This document shows positions 6,529 to 14,889 of a stretch of 27,067 bases of DNA, in pieces; within the stretch, counting starts at the first letter, position 1, and the number at the start of each line of letters is the position of its first letter. The translations under genes and the position numbers were made by a program. The notes under the pieces were generated by a model that saw nothing but the letters and a program-made list of their open reading frames with translations, searched no databases and had not been told where the DNA came from. Origin of the DNA: CAMDBL01 sp964498125. Lineage in GTDB: Bacteria > Pseudomonadota > Alphaproteobacteria > Rhizobiales > Hyphomicrobiaceae. Location of the stretch: contig CAZCGE010000069.1 of NCBI GenBank assembly GCA_964498125.1, positions 1-27,067 on the forward strand, in the 5' to 3' direction.

Positions 6529-9471
6529 TCAGTTGCGGCGTGCGAGTGCTGAATCGAGCACGCGCGCGACGTGCAGGGCTTCGACGCCGAGGCCGTCGGC
6601 GATCTGGTGCCGGCAGCTGGTACCGTCGGCGACTACCAGGTCATCGGCCGATGCTTTGCGCAGGGCCGGGAACAAGCTGAGTTCGGCCATGGCGAGGGAC
6701 ACCTCGTAATGCTCCCGCATGTAGCCGAAGGCGCCGGCCATGCCGCAGCAGCTCGACTCGATGCTGCGCACGTCGAGACCCGGAATGGCGTTGAGAACGC
6801 GCTCGACCGCACCCATCGCTGCAAATGCCTTCTGGTGGCAATGGCCGTGCAGATGCGCGATGCGCCCGGCTTGATCGCGAAATTCAGGTGTGATGCGACC
6901 GGCGGCAAGGTCCGCGGCGAGGCACTCTTCCAAAAGCAGGGACGCTCCCGCAACTGCGGTGGCCTCGTGGCCTGGCAGCAGGGCCAGGGCTTCGTCGCGC
7001 AAGGTCAGCAGGCAGGAGGGTTCGAGACCGACAATGCGCGCACCGCGCGCCACATAGGGTGAGAGTGTCGCAATCACGCGGCCGATTTCCTCGCGCGCCT
7101 GTTGCACCAATCCGGTGGCCAGGAACGTGCGGCCGCAGCACAGGGCGCGGCCGGTGTCGGCCGGCGCCACCGTATGCAGACGGTAGCCGCACGCGGTCAG
7201 CACACGGCGCGCAGCCGCCAGGTTTTCCGGCTCGAAGGCGCGATTGAAAGTGTCGGCGAACAGGATGATGTCCAGCCCGTCGCCGCGGACCTCCGCTGGC
7301 TCGGACCGCAGCCCCGTATCGAACCAGGGCCGCCGCCAAGTCGGCAGGGACCTCTGGCGTGCAATGCCCAGCACCACCTCGGCGAGGCGAGCAAGGCCGG
7401 GGAGCTTATTGTGCAGGTTGAGAAGAGGCGCCAACGGATAGATTGCGCCCGCGTAGCGCGGCAGATAGGCAATCAGCCGGTCCATCAGCGTCAGGCCGTG
7501 GCGCTGGCGATAGTGGTGCAGGAACTCCACTTTCATGCGCGCCATGTCGACGCCAGTCGGGCATTCGCGCTTGCAGGCCTTGCACGAGACACACAGGTCG
7601 AGCGCGGCTTTCGTCTCGGCGTCCGTGAAGGCGTCCGGTCCAAGCTGGCCGGAGATGGCGAGCCGCAGCGTATTGGCCCGGCCGCGTGTGACGTGGGTTT
7701 CATCGCGCGTGACCCGATAGGAGGGACACATCACGCCCTCGCCGAGCTTGCGGCAGGTGCCGTTATTGTTGCACATCTCGACGGCGCCGCCGAAGCCACC
7801 CCATTCCGACCAGTCGAGGCCCGGCTTGACGGGCTCGCTCGCCGTGTAGCCGGCGGGGAAGCGCATCAGCGCCCGGTCATCGAAACGCGGCGGATCGACG
7901 ATTTTACCGGGGTTGAGATGATTGTCTGGATCGAACGCGGACTTCACCTCGGCGAAGGCGCGGCCCAAACGCTCTCCGAACATCGGCACGATGAACTCCG
8001 AGCGCGAGATGCCATCGCCGTGCTCGCCGGAATAGGAGCCCTTGAAGCGCCTGACGAGGGCGCAGGCCTCCTCGGCGATGCCTCGCATGGCGGCAACGCC
8101 GCCTTCGGATTTCATGTCGAGGATCGGCCGCACGTGCAGGCAGCCGACCGAGGCGTGCGCATACCAGGTGCCGCTGGTGCCGTGGCGCGCGAACAGGTCG
8201 GTGATGGCAACGGTATAATCGGCCAGATGCTCCAGCGGCACGGCGCAGTCCTCGATGAAGGATACGGGTTTGGCATCGCCCTTCATCGACATCATGATGT
8301 TGAGACAAGCCTCGCGCATGTCCCAGACCTGGCGCTGGCGGGGAGGCTCGCGCACCTCGACGACGGCGTCGGGGCAGCCATGATCGGCCATGCATTGCTC
8401 GAGACGGCTGAGATCGGCGTGCAGAGCGCCGAGGTCGGGCCCGGCGAATTCAACGAGCAGCAGACATTCCGGCTTGCCGCGCGTGATATCGCTCAGCGTG
8501 CGCTGGAACAGCGGGATATCGGCGCCGAGCACCAGAATGTTGTTATCGACCAATTCCACCGCCACCGGCCCGAGGTCGACGATGTGGCGCGTCGTCTGCA
8601 TGGCCTGGTGGAACGACGGGAAGTGGCAGACGCCCATGACGCGATGCGACGGCAATGGCGACAGCTTGAGCGTGATCTCGGTGAAGGCGGCCAGCGTGCC
8701 CTCCGAGCCGACCAGCAAGCCGGCCAGGTTCGGTGCCGGGGCCACCAACTCATCGAGATTATAGCCGCCGACGCGACGCTGCACTGTTGGATACATGCGC
8801 GCGATTTCGTCCCGCTCCCGGCCGGCGAGCGCGGTCATGGCCTGGGCCAAGGCGATGGCGCGCGGGCTGCCGCTCGCGTCGAGGACGAGATTGCTGGTGC
8901 GGCTGGCGCGCAGCGTGTTGCCATCGGCCAGCAGGGCTTCGACCGAGAGCACGTTGTCGACCATCTTGCCGTAGCGCAGGGATCGCGCGCCGCAGGAGTT
9001 GTTGCCGGTCATGCCGCCGATGGTGCAGCGGCTGGCCGTGGAGGGCTCAACCGGGTAGAACCAGCCCGCCGGCCGCACCCGCGCGTTGAGGCGTTCCAGC
9101 ACCACGCCCGGCTCGACCGAGATTGTACCGGCGGTCGCGTCAAAGGCCAGCACGTGGTCGAGATGGCGCGAGAAATCGACGATGAGCCCGCGGCCGATCG
9201 GTTGGCCGTTCTGCGAGGTGCCAGCACCCCTGGCGATGACCGGTGTCGCGTGCGCACGAGCAATCTCGAGAATCGCCGCAACGTCGGCCTTGCTCTTGGG
9301 AAACACCACGCCGGCCGGCATGACCTGGTAGATCGAGGCGTCGGTGGCGTAACGGCCGCGCGTGAAGGCATCGAAGCGCACCTCGCCGGCGAGCGCGGCT
9401 TTCAATCGGCGCTCGAGTGCGATATCGATGCGGACCACGCCACGATCACTGATCTGCCCGACCTGCCCCAA
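6529..9471 (-). CDS. FAD-linked / Fe-S 2-hydroxyacid dehydrogenase (YdiJ-like)
   Basis: About 980 residues; the domain order and length match E. coli YdiJ, a D-2-hydroxyglutarate dehydrogenase. First an FAD-binding PCMH domain (PVIARGAGTSQNGQPIGRG; GGMTGNNSCGARSLRYGK), then an FAD-oxidase C-terminal domain (ending DPDNHLNPGKIVDPP). Next come Cys clusters for Fe-S centres near residues 567-580 and 627-640 (CVSCKACKRECP), then two CCG-type domains (CCGRTF near 783, GHCHQKA, SSCCGMAG near 908). It should oxidise a D-2-hydroxyacid and pass electrons on. Start: the frame opens with TTG at 9567, but a TTG at 9471 has a perfect GGAGGA seven bases upstream and fits the family length better. Divergent from a glyoxylate-type aminotransferase, which hints at a glycolate- or hydroxyacid-linked job. 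Confidence 0.85.
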   Translation of the reverse strand: MGQVGQISDRGVVRIDIALERRLKAALAGEVRFDAFTRGRYATDASIYQVMPAGVVFPKSKADVAAILEIARAHATPVIARGAGTSQNGQPIGRGLIVDFSRHLDHVLAFDATAGTISVEPGVVLERLNARVRPAGWFYPVEPSTASRCTIGGMTGNNSCGARSLRYGKMVDNVLSVEALLADGNTLRASRTSNLVLDASGSPRAIALAQAMTALAGRERDEIARMYPTVQRRVGGYNLDELVAPAPNLAGLLVGSEGTLAAFTEITLKLSPLPSHRVMGVCHFPSFHQAMQTTRHIVDLGPVAVELVDNNILVLGADIPLFQRTLSDITRGKPECLLLVEFAGPDLGALHADLSRLEQCMADHGCPDAVVEVREPPRQRQVWDMREACLNIMMSMKGDAKPVSFIEDCAVPLEHLADYTVAITDLFARHGTSGTWYAHASVGCLHVRPILDMKSEGGVAAMRGIAEEACALVRRFKGSYSGEHGDGISRSEFIVPMFGERLGRAFAEVKSAFDPDNHLNPGKIVDPPRFDDRALMRFPAGYTASEPVKPGLDWSEWGGFGGAVEMCNNNGTCRKLGEGVMCPSYRVTRDETHVTRGRANTLRLAISGQLGPDAFTDAETKAALDLCVSCKACKRECPTGVDMARMKVEFLHHYRQRHGLTLMDRLIAYLPRYAGAIYPLAPLLNLHNKLPGLARLAEVVLGIARQRSLPTWRRPWFDTGLRSEPAEVRGDGLDIILFADTFNRAFEPENLAAARRVLTACGYRLHTVAPADTGRALCCGRTFLATGLVQQAREEIGRVIATLSPYVARGARIVGLEPSCLLTLRDEALALLPGHEATAVAGASLLLEECLAADLAAGRITPEFRDQAGRIAHLHGHCHQKAFAAMGAVERVLNAIPGLDVRSIESSCCGMAGAFGYMREHYEVSLAMAELSLFPALRKASADDLVVADGTSCRHQIADGLGVEALHVARVLDSALARRN

Positions 9472-9642
9472 TTCGCCGTCCTCCCAACTGGGTCGCGTCA
9501 CATCACGCGCCGGCTTCGCCGCACGCCAATCCGGATAGGACTTGTATAGTCGCGACCGCGCAATCAAGATGCCTGAAAATTGCGACTGCCAGACACCCGT
9601 CGCGGTTTAATCAGATGGTCGCGTCACTTCAACGAGGAACAC

Positions 9643-10821
9643 ATGGCTTACGCACCTGGCCGCCACTTTCTGCAAATTCCCGGTCCGACCAACTGCCCGC
9701 TGCCGGTGCTGGCGGCCATCGCGCAGCCGACCATCGATCACCGCGGCCCCGAATTCCAGGCGCTCGCCAAGGATGTGCTGGTCGCCATCCGCGCCATCTT
9801 CAAGACCAAAGGCCCAGTGCTGATCTACCCCACCTCTGGCACCGGCGCCTGGGAGGCCGCGCTCGTCAATACGCTGTCGCCCGGCGATCACGTGCTGATG
9901 TACGAGACCGGTTGGTTCGCCACGCTGTGGAGCCGGCTCGCCAAGCGCTACGGCATCGAAACTGAACTCATTGCCAGCGACTGGCGCGCGGGCGTCGACG
10001 CGAGCAAGATCGAGGCACGGCTCGCCGCCGACAAGGGCCAGACCATCAAGGCCGTGTGTGTCGTGCACAACGAGACGTCGACTGGCTGCGCCACCAACGT
10101 ACAGGCCGTGCGGGCCGCGCTCGACCGCGTCGGGCATCCCGCGCTACTGCTGGTCGATACCGTGTCGTCGCTCGCCTCGATGGACTACCGGCATGACGAG
10201 TGGGGTGTCGACGTTACCGTCTGCGGTTCGCAAAAGGGCCTGATGTTGCCACCCGGGCTCGGCTTCAACGCCATCTCCGACAAGGCGTTGACGGCATCGA
10301 AAACGGCAAAGCTGCCGCGTGCGTTCTTCGACTGGCAGGAGATGCTGGCGAGCAACGAAAAGGGTTTCTTCCCCTCGACGCCCGGCACCAACCTGCTGCA
10401 GGGCCTGAAGGTGGCGGTCGACCTGCTCCAGGCGGAGGGTCTCGACAACGTCTTCGCCCGGCACGCGCGCGCCGCCGAGGCGACCCGGCGCTGCGTGCGG
10501 CAGTGGGGCCTGGACCTGCAATGCCAGGACCCCGACGACTATTCGTCCTCGTTGACGGCCGTGCGGCTGCCCGACGGGCATTCGGCCGACAACCTCAGGG
10601 CCGAGATCCTGAAGCGCTACAACCTGTCGCTCGGCAACGGGCTCGGTCCCTTGAACGACAAGGTGTTCCGTATTGGCCATCTCGGCGATTTTCACGAGTT
10701 GCTGGTGGCTGGCACGCTGGCCGGCGTGCAGATGGGCATGGCTGTCTGCGGCATCCCGCATCGCCCCGGCGGCGTCGAGGCGGCGATGGCATACCTGCAG
10801 GGCAATGCCGGGCCGGGGTGA
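9643..10821 (+). CDS. Class V aminotransferase (serine/alanine-glyoxylate type)
   Basis: A 392-residue PLP enzyme of fold type I, class V. It opens with the family's IPGPTNCPLPVLAAI signature, has the YPTSGTGAWEAAL phosphate-binding loop, the LLLVDTVSSLASMDY aspartate region and the PLP lysine K198 in VCGSQKGLMLPPG. The C-terminal FRIGHLGDFHE is typical of serine-glyoxylate and alanine-glyoxylate aminotransferases (SgaA/AGXT). The probable reaction is serine (or alanine) + glyoxylate to hydroxypyruvate (or pyruvate) + glycine, in the cytoplasm. Start at 9643: GAGGA lies four to five bases upstream; the longer frame from 9580 has none. The divergent FAD/Fe-S dehydrogenase could supply glyoxylate; this link is inference. 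A GC-rich hairpin follows the stop. Confidence 0.85.
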   Translation: MAYAPGRHFLQIPGPTNCPLPVLAAIAQPTIDHRGPEFQALAKDVLVAIRAIFKTKGPVLIYPTSGTGAWEAALVNTLSPGDHVLMYETGWFATLWSRLAKRYGIETELIASDWRAGVDASKIEARLAADKGQTIKAVCVVHNETSTGCATNVQAVRAALDRVGHPALLLVDTVSSLASMDYRHDEWGVDVTVCGSQKGLMLPPGLGFNAISDKALTASKTAKLPRAFFDWQEMLASNEKGFFPSTPGTNLLQGLKVAVDLLQAEGLDNVFARHARAAEATRRCVRQWGLDLQCQDPDDYSSSLTAVRLPDGHSADNLRAEILKRYNLSLGNGLGPLNDKVFRIGHLGDFHELLVAGTLAGVQMGMAVCGIPHRPGGVEAAMAYLQGNAGPG

Positions 10822-10826
10822 GGAGT

Positions 10827-10851
10827 GGCGGGCGCGCGCCTCGGGCCCGCC
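10827..10851. terminator. GC-rich hairpin between convergent genes
   Basis: GGCGGGC (10827-10833) and GCCCGCC (10845-10851) form a seven-pair stem with an 11-base loop, five bases after the aminotransferase stop and 19 before the end of the UGSC gene on the other strand. No T-run follows on either side, so intrinsic termination would be weak. Confidence 0.4.
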
Positions 10852-10869
10852 GCCAATCGATTCTCGGGC

Positions 10870-11394
10870 TCACCCCCGCAGCAACAGCCTACGTACCTCC
10901 GCCATCGTCGCCCGCGCCATGGCCTCCAGTTGCGCGTCCGTGGCGCTGCTGATCGGGTGGTCGATGACGGCGAAGGGGTAGTCGGGCATGCCGAGCACGC
11001 GGCTCATCAGATTGGCCGCGCTGACGAACCGCGTCGTCATCACGGCGAGGCCCGGGATGCCCATCTTCTCGGCGATCACACTGTCATGCAAACTGCACGA
11101 CGAGCAGCTGCCTCAATCGCCGACGCCGGTGACGACCGCGCGCCAGCGGCTGATTTCGTCGACGATGTGGCGGTCGGCGGGAGCGCTGAAGTTGGATTTG
11201 ACGCGCAGCTCCACCTTGCCGACTTTCATCTCGTCCCTGAGCATCCGCTCGAGGTGGGCGAAATAACCCTTGGCGCCGCTCTTGCCGTTGGAGATGATGC
11301 CGATGGTGGCGCCTTCGAGCGAGGTCGGTCGCGGCGCCGGCTTGGCACCGGGGGCCGTCGCCTCGTGCGTGGGGTCCAGGACGCTGATGGTCAT
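10870..11394 (-). CDS. UGSC-family selenoprotein (in-frame UGA = Sec94)
   Basis: A 174-residue protein if the UGA at 11115-11113 is read as selenocysteine. Before it: MTISVLDP... with a flavodoxin-like strand (GATIGIISNGKSGAKGYF), ending VVTGVGD. Then U94-G-S-C97-S-S-C100, then LHDSVIAEKMGIPGLAVMTTRF to an ordinary TGA. The frame is the same on both sides, there is no indel, and the motif U-G-S-C is the name-giving motif of the UGSC (seleno)protein family, first noticed in marine metagenome selenoproteomes. GAGGAG seven bases upstream fixes the start at 11394. A SECIS-like hairpin follows the UGA (11083-11101). A redox role through the Sec/Cys group is inferred; substrate unknown. A gene-caller would split or truncate this gene. 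The probable partner gene (12752-13840) is upstream on the same strand, separated by a toxin-antitoxin pair. Confidence 0.87.
11083..11101 (-). promoter_or_regulatory. Candidate bacterial SECIS of the UGSC gene
   Basis: Reading the minus strand, GTCGTGCA pairs with TGCATGAC (eight pairs, one G-U) around the loop GTT. The loop G is the 20th base after the UGA. Bacterial SECIS hairpins have their apical loop about 16-37 bases downstream of UGA with a G at or near its first position, so this one fits. Structure was judged by eye. Confidence 0.65.
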
Positions 11395-11555
11395 GGCAAA
11401 TCTCCTCGGGATGGCGCGGTTGTCCGAACCGATGCTGCCGAAGGACCACAAGCGACGCAAGCGCTAATGGGCAGCGTGACATCCGCGGATCAACCGGGCC
11501 ATCCCTGGCGGCAACCGAGCACGTGGTCATGATGCGCGCCCTTCGCTCGCCTTGA

Positions 11556-11579
11556 ATGTCAGATATGTCAGATATTGAC
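11556..11579. promoter_or_regulatory. Candidate operator of the excisionase/PIN module
   Basis: The nine-base unit ATGTCAGAT occurs twice in tandem (11556-11564, 11565-11573) and is followed by ATTGAC; together GTCAnATAT ... ATATTGAC also forms an imperfect palindrome. It is AT-rich within GC-rich DNA and lies 50 bases before the antitoxin ATG, where autoregulated toxin-antitoxin operons keep their operator. Confidence 0.45.
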
Positions 11580-11628
11580 TTTTGCGCCCACGCCCCCCCA
11601 AGATGCAAGCGGGAAGGAAACCAAACCC

Positions 11629-12069
11629 ATGAGCATCCGCGCCTACAACCAGCCGGTGTCTCCTACCCCGGCCACGGTCGCTCTCGCCCGGAAAGCGATC
11701 CACGAGTTGGATCGGCCCGGTGCCGGGTTTGTATTGCTCGACCGCGCCACCGGTCACGAGCTGCCCTTGGGCGAGCAGGCCCTCGACCTGATCCGGCAAA
11801 TGTTGACCAGCCTGGCGCAAAACCACCCCGTCGCCGTCGTTCCCCTCGACCACGAGTTGACGCCCAATCAGGCGGCCGATTTGCTCAACGTCTCGCGCGG
11901 TTTTGTCATTGGCCTCCTGGAGAAAGGCGAGCTACCCGTCCGCAAGGTCGGCACTCACCATCGCATCCGGCTCGACGACCTCATGGCCTACAAGCGCCGC
12001 TCGGATGCCGAGACCGACGAGGCCCTCGACGAACTGGTGGCTGTCGAGCAAGAGCTGGGGCTCGAGTAG
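11629..12069 (+). CDS. Excisionase-type HTH antitoxin
   Basis: A 146-residue DNA-binding protein. The C-terminal half (about residues 77-124: ELTPNQAADLLNVSRGFVIGLLEKGELPVRKVGTHHRIRLDDLMAYKRR) is a MerR/excisionase-like winged helix. The acidic tail (residues 127-146) probably binds the toxin. The N-terminal 70 residues are shared with this antitoxin type and not otherwise recognisable. Paired with a PIN toxin three bases downstream. Start at 11629: GGAAGGA lies about ten bases upstream. Probably represses its own operon through the repeat at 11556-11579. It is oriented against the surrounding selenoprotein genes, which suggests insertion. Confidence 0.82.
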   Translation: MSIRAYNQPVSPTPATVALARKAIHELDRPGAGFVLLDRATGHELPLGEQALDLIRQMLTSLAQNHPVAVVPLDHELTPNQAADLLNVSRGFVIGLLEKGELPVRKVGTHHRIRLDDLMAYKRRSDAETDEALDELVAVEQELGLE

Positions 12070-12072
12070 TTC

Positions 12073-12642
12073 GTGGCCGCGGTTACCGCCCTCATCGACG
12101 CCAACGTGTTCTACTCGATGACCGTCACCGACATCGTCATTCAGGCCGCCCGTGATGGTGTGTTCCGGACACGCTGGACCGATGCCATCCACGCCGAGTG
12201 GGGCAATGCGCTCCTGCGCAACGATCCAAAGCGAACCAGCCACGCTCTCGACAAGCGCCGCGGCGCCATGGACAGGGCCGTGCCCGACGCCCTCGTCACC
12301 GGCTTCGAGCCATTGATCGCGGCACTCACCCTGCCCGACCCCGACGACCGCCATGTGCTGGCCGCGGCCATCCATGGTCAATGCTCGATCATCGTCACCT
12401 TCAACCTCAAGCATTTCCCCGCTTCCAGCCTCTCCCCCCGCGGCATCGCCGCTGTTCACCCCGATGCCTTTCTCCTCGACCTGCTCGGTCGTGATCGGGA
12501 GGGTATGCTGGCGTGCGTCGCCGCGATGCGCGCGCGGCTCAAGAATCCGCCCCTCTCGATCGATGAGCACCTGACGAAGATGACCAATGCGGGTTTGCCG
12601 CGCTTCGCCGCCGGGCTTGTTCGCTTCGGGTCGCCTTCGTGA
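12073..12642 (+). CDS. PIN-domain toxin (VapC-like RNase)
   Basis: A 189-residue PIN-domain protein. The acidic residues of the metal site can be placed: D9 in TALIDANVFYS, E42 in WTDAIHAEWGNALLR, D91/D92 in LPDPDDRHVLAAA, followed by the IIVTFNLKHFP strand. PIN toxins cleave RNA with Mg or Mn ions. It has about 60 extra residues after the PIN core, as in the longer PIN_3-type toxins that pair with excisionase-like antitoxins. The GTG start lies three bases after the antitoxin stop, so the genes are co-transcribed. All catalytic positions are kept, so it should be active. Confidence 0.82.
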   Translation: MAAVTALIDANVFYSMTVTDIVIQAARDGVFRTRWTDAIHAEWGNALLRNDPKRTSHALDKRRGAMDRAVPDALVTGFEPLIAALTLPDPDDRHVLAAAIHGQCSIIVTFNLKHFPASSLSPRGIAAVHPDAFLLDLLGRDREGMLACVAAMRARLKNPPLSIDEHLTKMTNAGLPRFAAGLVRFGSPS

Positions 12643-12751
12643 CCAGGCGCACTGTGTCGCCAGCGCACGGTCGATGGCACGATGGAATGAACGAGGGACG
12701 ATCCAGGTCTCGGCAGGCAGGGGCTCGCAATGGTCCCGATATCGAAGCGGC

Positions 12752-13840
12752 TCAGCAGTCGATGCAAGCGCCGATCGGCACCGTTACCGCACGGGCCTTT
12801 TCGCCGAGCCAGGGCGGGATCACGGCGCCAAAACCGCCGGCCGGACCACCAGCGGCCACCACCAGCAGATGCTCGGGCGAGGTGAGCGCGGGATAGACGC
12901 TGTCGCCCCTGTCGCGCACCACCGCGCCTTTGCCGACGTCGGCCCACTCGCTGCGCTTGACCCGCGCCCGCTCGAAGAGAAATCGAGCAACGTCCGCCTT
13001 GCTCCAACCTGCCGCCTGCAGATGATCGCGCAGCTGCTTGGCAATGACGACGGCGTAATTGCCGGCATGGATCGAATAGTGGCGCTGATTGGCGCGCATC
13101 TCAGCGGCAAAGGTCTCCAGGATCTCTTCGGGTTTGGTCGTCCACTCGTTCATGATCTGGCGCGGAGCGCCCGCCGCCATCACGGTCACCGCCGACAGCC
13201 CATTGGGAATGCCGCGCATCTCCGCCAGCGGCAGCCAGGCAGAGTCCTCCTCGTCCTCTGCGACGCAGTAGCTGAACTTGCCGGGATGGCCGAGCGTCGA
13301 GCGGTCGATGCCGCCGGCGCGGACATCGAGGATGTTGATCAGGGCCAAGCGCAATGCGCGGCCGATCGCGGTCGTGGCGCGATCGCTCGATCCCAAGGCA
13401 TTGAACGTGCCGCTGGCGCCGATCTCCCGGCGGATCGGACCATTGACGATCACCAGCACCGCCATGCCGCCCGTGCTCGATGTCGTGCCATGCAGCAGGA
13501 AATCCTCGTGCAGCATGCCGGTGAAGGCTGCGACGACGACTGGAAAATGCACGGCCAAGCAACCTGCCATCACGGCATTGACGGCGAGCTTTTCGGCGGT
13601 CACCGGCTGGGCCCGGACCGGCTCGATGCCGATCAGCTGATCGGGCGACATGCCTGCCCAGTCGAGCATCGCCTGCACCGCATCCGCCGTTGGCGGCACC
13701 ACGGGCAAGCCGTCGGTCCAGCCGTTGGCGTGAAAGAATTCCTGCGCCGCGGCGAAGTCGTCCACATCGTATATCTTGGAGGAAAGCTGCAGGGTCGAAG
13801 CTCCAGTGATCGGTGCGGTTATGTACGAAGTTAGCATCAT
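12752..13840 (-). CDS. Probable UGSC-partner protein with C-terminal CxxC
   Basis: A 362-residue soluble protein of uncertain function. Near residues 39-51 is NGWTDGLPVVPPT, a conserved-looking signature that I associate from memory with proteins encoded beside UGSC selenoproteins. A middle part is rich in glycine and hydrophobic strands (NALGSSDRATTAIGRALRLALINI; LLVVAAGGPAGGFGAVIPP). The last residues are GACIDC, a C359-x-x-C362 pair at the very C-terminus, a position suited to passing electrons to a partner. The start is uncertain: two adjacent ATGs (13840, 13837) follow a weak GGTGA; the frame is open to 13921. It follows the TctC gene by 41 bases, so it is probably in that operon. Catalytic role not known. 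Confidence 0.7.
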   Translation of the reverse strand: MMLTSYITAPITGASTLQLSSKIYDVDDFAAAQEFFHANGWTDGLPVVPPTADAVQAMLDWAGMSPDQLIGIEPVRAQPVTAEKLAVNAVMAGCLAVHFPVVVAAFTGMLHEDFLLHGTTSSTGGMAVLVIVNGPIRREIGASGTFNALGSSDRATTAIGRALRLALINILDVRAGGIDRSTLGHPGKFSYCVAEDEEDSAWLPLAEMRGIPNGLSAVTVMAAGAPRQIMNEWTTKPEEILETFAAEMRANQRHYSIHAGNYAVVIAKQLRDHLQAAGWSKADVARFLFERARVKRSEWADVGKGAVVRDRGDSVYPALTSPEHLLVVAAGGPAGGFGAVIPPWLGEKARAVTVPIGACIDC

Positions 13841-13881
13841 TATCACCGGGGCGTCAGCTCGAGGCGGCCAGCGACCGCGCC

Positions 13882-14889
13882 TCAGGGCCGTATGCCAGCT
13901 GCTTTCGCCACCGCTGTCCAACGCTCCACATCGTCCTTGAGGAAGGCGGCGAACTCCGCCGGCGTACTGGCAATCGGTTCAGCCGCATCGTGCGCCAGCC
14001 TTTTCTTGACCTCTTCCAGCCCAAGCACGCGCGCCGTCTCGCGCTGCAGCTTGTCGACAATCTCGACCGGTGTTCGGGTTGGCGCCAGCAGACCATACCA
14101 CTGCGAGGCCTGGTAGCCCGGAAAGCCGGCCTCGGCCATGGTCGGCACATTGGGCAGGCCGTCGACGCGGCTGCGGCCGGTGACGGCCAGTGCGCGAACG
14201 GTTCCGGCTTCGGCTTGCGGCTTGCCCACCAGCATATTGGCGATGTTGGCATGCACGCTGCCGCCGATCGTGTCGTTCAAAGCTGGCGCGCCGCCACGAT
14301 AGGGCACGTGGCGCAGCTCGATGCCCGCCATCGATTTCAGCAGCTCCATGGCGAAATGTGGGTTGGTGCCGGCGCCCGCCGAGGCGTAGGTGAACTCGCC
14401 GGGCCTGGCCTTGGCCAAGGCGATGAACTCAGCCAGCGTTGCCGCCGGCACCGAGGGATGCACCAAGATGATGTTGGGCAGCGTGACGAGCAGGGAGATC
14501 GGCGCGAAATCCTCGAGCACCGCATACGGCACGTTTTTCGCCGTCAGGTGATTGATGGTGATCGGGCTGGCGGTGACCAGCAAGGTCAATCCGTCGGCTG
14601 GCACCTTGGCGACGGCATCGATGCCGATGATGCCGCCGGCGCCGCCGCGGTTCTCGACGAAAAAGCCCTGGCCGAACGTGCGCGCAAAATAGTCCGCCAG
14701 GATGCGCGCAATCAGATCCGTGCCGCCGCCGGCCGACGACGGCACGATAATCTTCACGGTCCGATCCGGATAGCGGCCCTGGGCCGCCACTGGGCCGACC
14801 CAGACCGCGATCAGCAGGGCGGCGGCCAGAGCAGCCCAACGCGACAGGCTCCGCGGCACATGCGGCATTGCTGGCTCGTATCTGGTCAT
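13882..14889 (-). CDS. Tripartite tricarboxylate (Bug/TctC) binding protein
   Basis: A 335-residue periplasmic solute-binding protein. Signal peptide to about residue 37 (VAA|QGRYP), then the family landmarks: YPDRTVKIIVPSSAGGGTD, GQGFFVENRGGAGGIIG, GEFTYASAGAGTNPHFAMELL, RHVPYRGGAPALNDTIGG and WYGLLAPTRTP. Bug proteins bind carboxylates or related small molecules; many have no cognate TctAB permease nearby, as here. Its ATG overlaps the stop of the CMD paralogue by four bases (ATGA), so translation is coupled and it belongs to the selenoprotein operon. The ligand may be linked to that operon's substrate; this is inference. Confidence 0.88.
   Translation of the reverse strand: MTRYEPAMPHVPRSLSRWAALAAALLIAVWVGPVAAQGRYPDRTVKIIVPSSAGGGTDLIARILADYFARTFGQGFFVENRGGAGGIIGIDAVAKVPADGLTLLVTASPITINHLTAKNVPYAVLEDFAPISLLVTLPNIILVHPSVPAATLAEFIALAKARPGEFTYASAGAGTNPHFAMELLKSMAGIELRHVPYRGGAPALNDTIGGSVHANIANMLVGKPQAEAGTVRALAVTGRSRVDGLPNVPTMAEAGFPGYQASQWYGLLAPTRTPVEIVDKLQRETARVLGLEEVKKRLAHDAAEPIASTPAEFAAFLKDDVERWTAVAKAAGIRP

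Noticed and set aside
7102..9549. 815-residue plus-strand ORF
   Set aside because: Antisense shadow of the FAD/Fe-S dehydrogenase; His/Arg/Gly-rich without domains.
10870..11394. Reading this locus as a pseudogene with a nonsense mutation
   Set aside because: The stop is UGA exactly in the U-G-S-C motif, the frame is intact on both sides, and a SECIS-like hairpin follows.
12539..12754. Read-through of the UGA after CIDC as a third selenocysteine
   Set aside because: The about 70 codons after that UGA are Arg/Ser-rich with no protein-like pattern; CIDC makes sense as a C-terminus.
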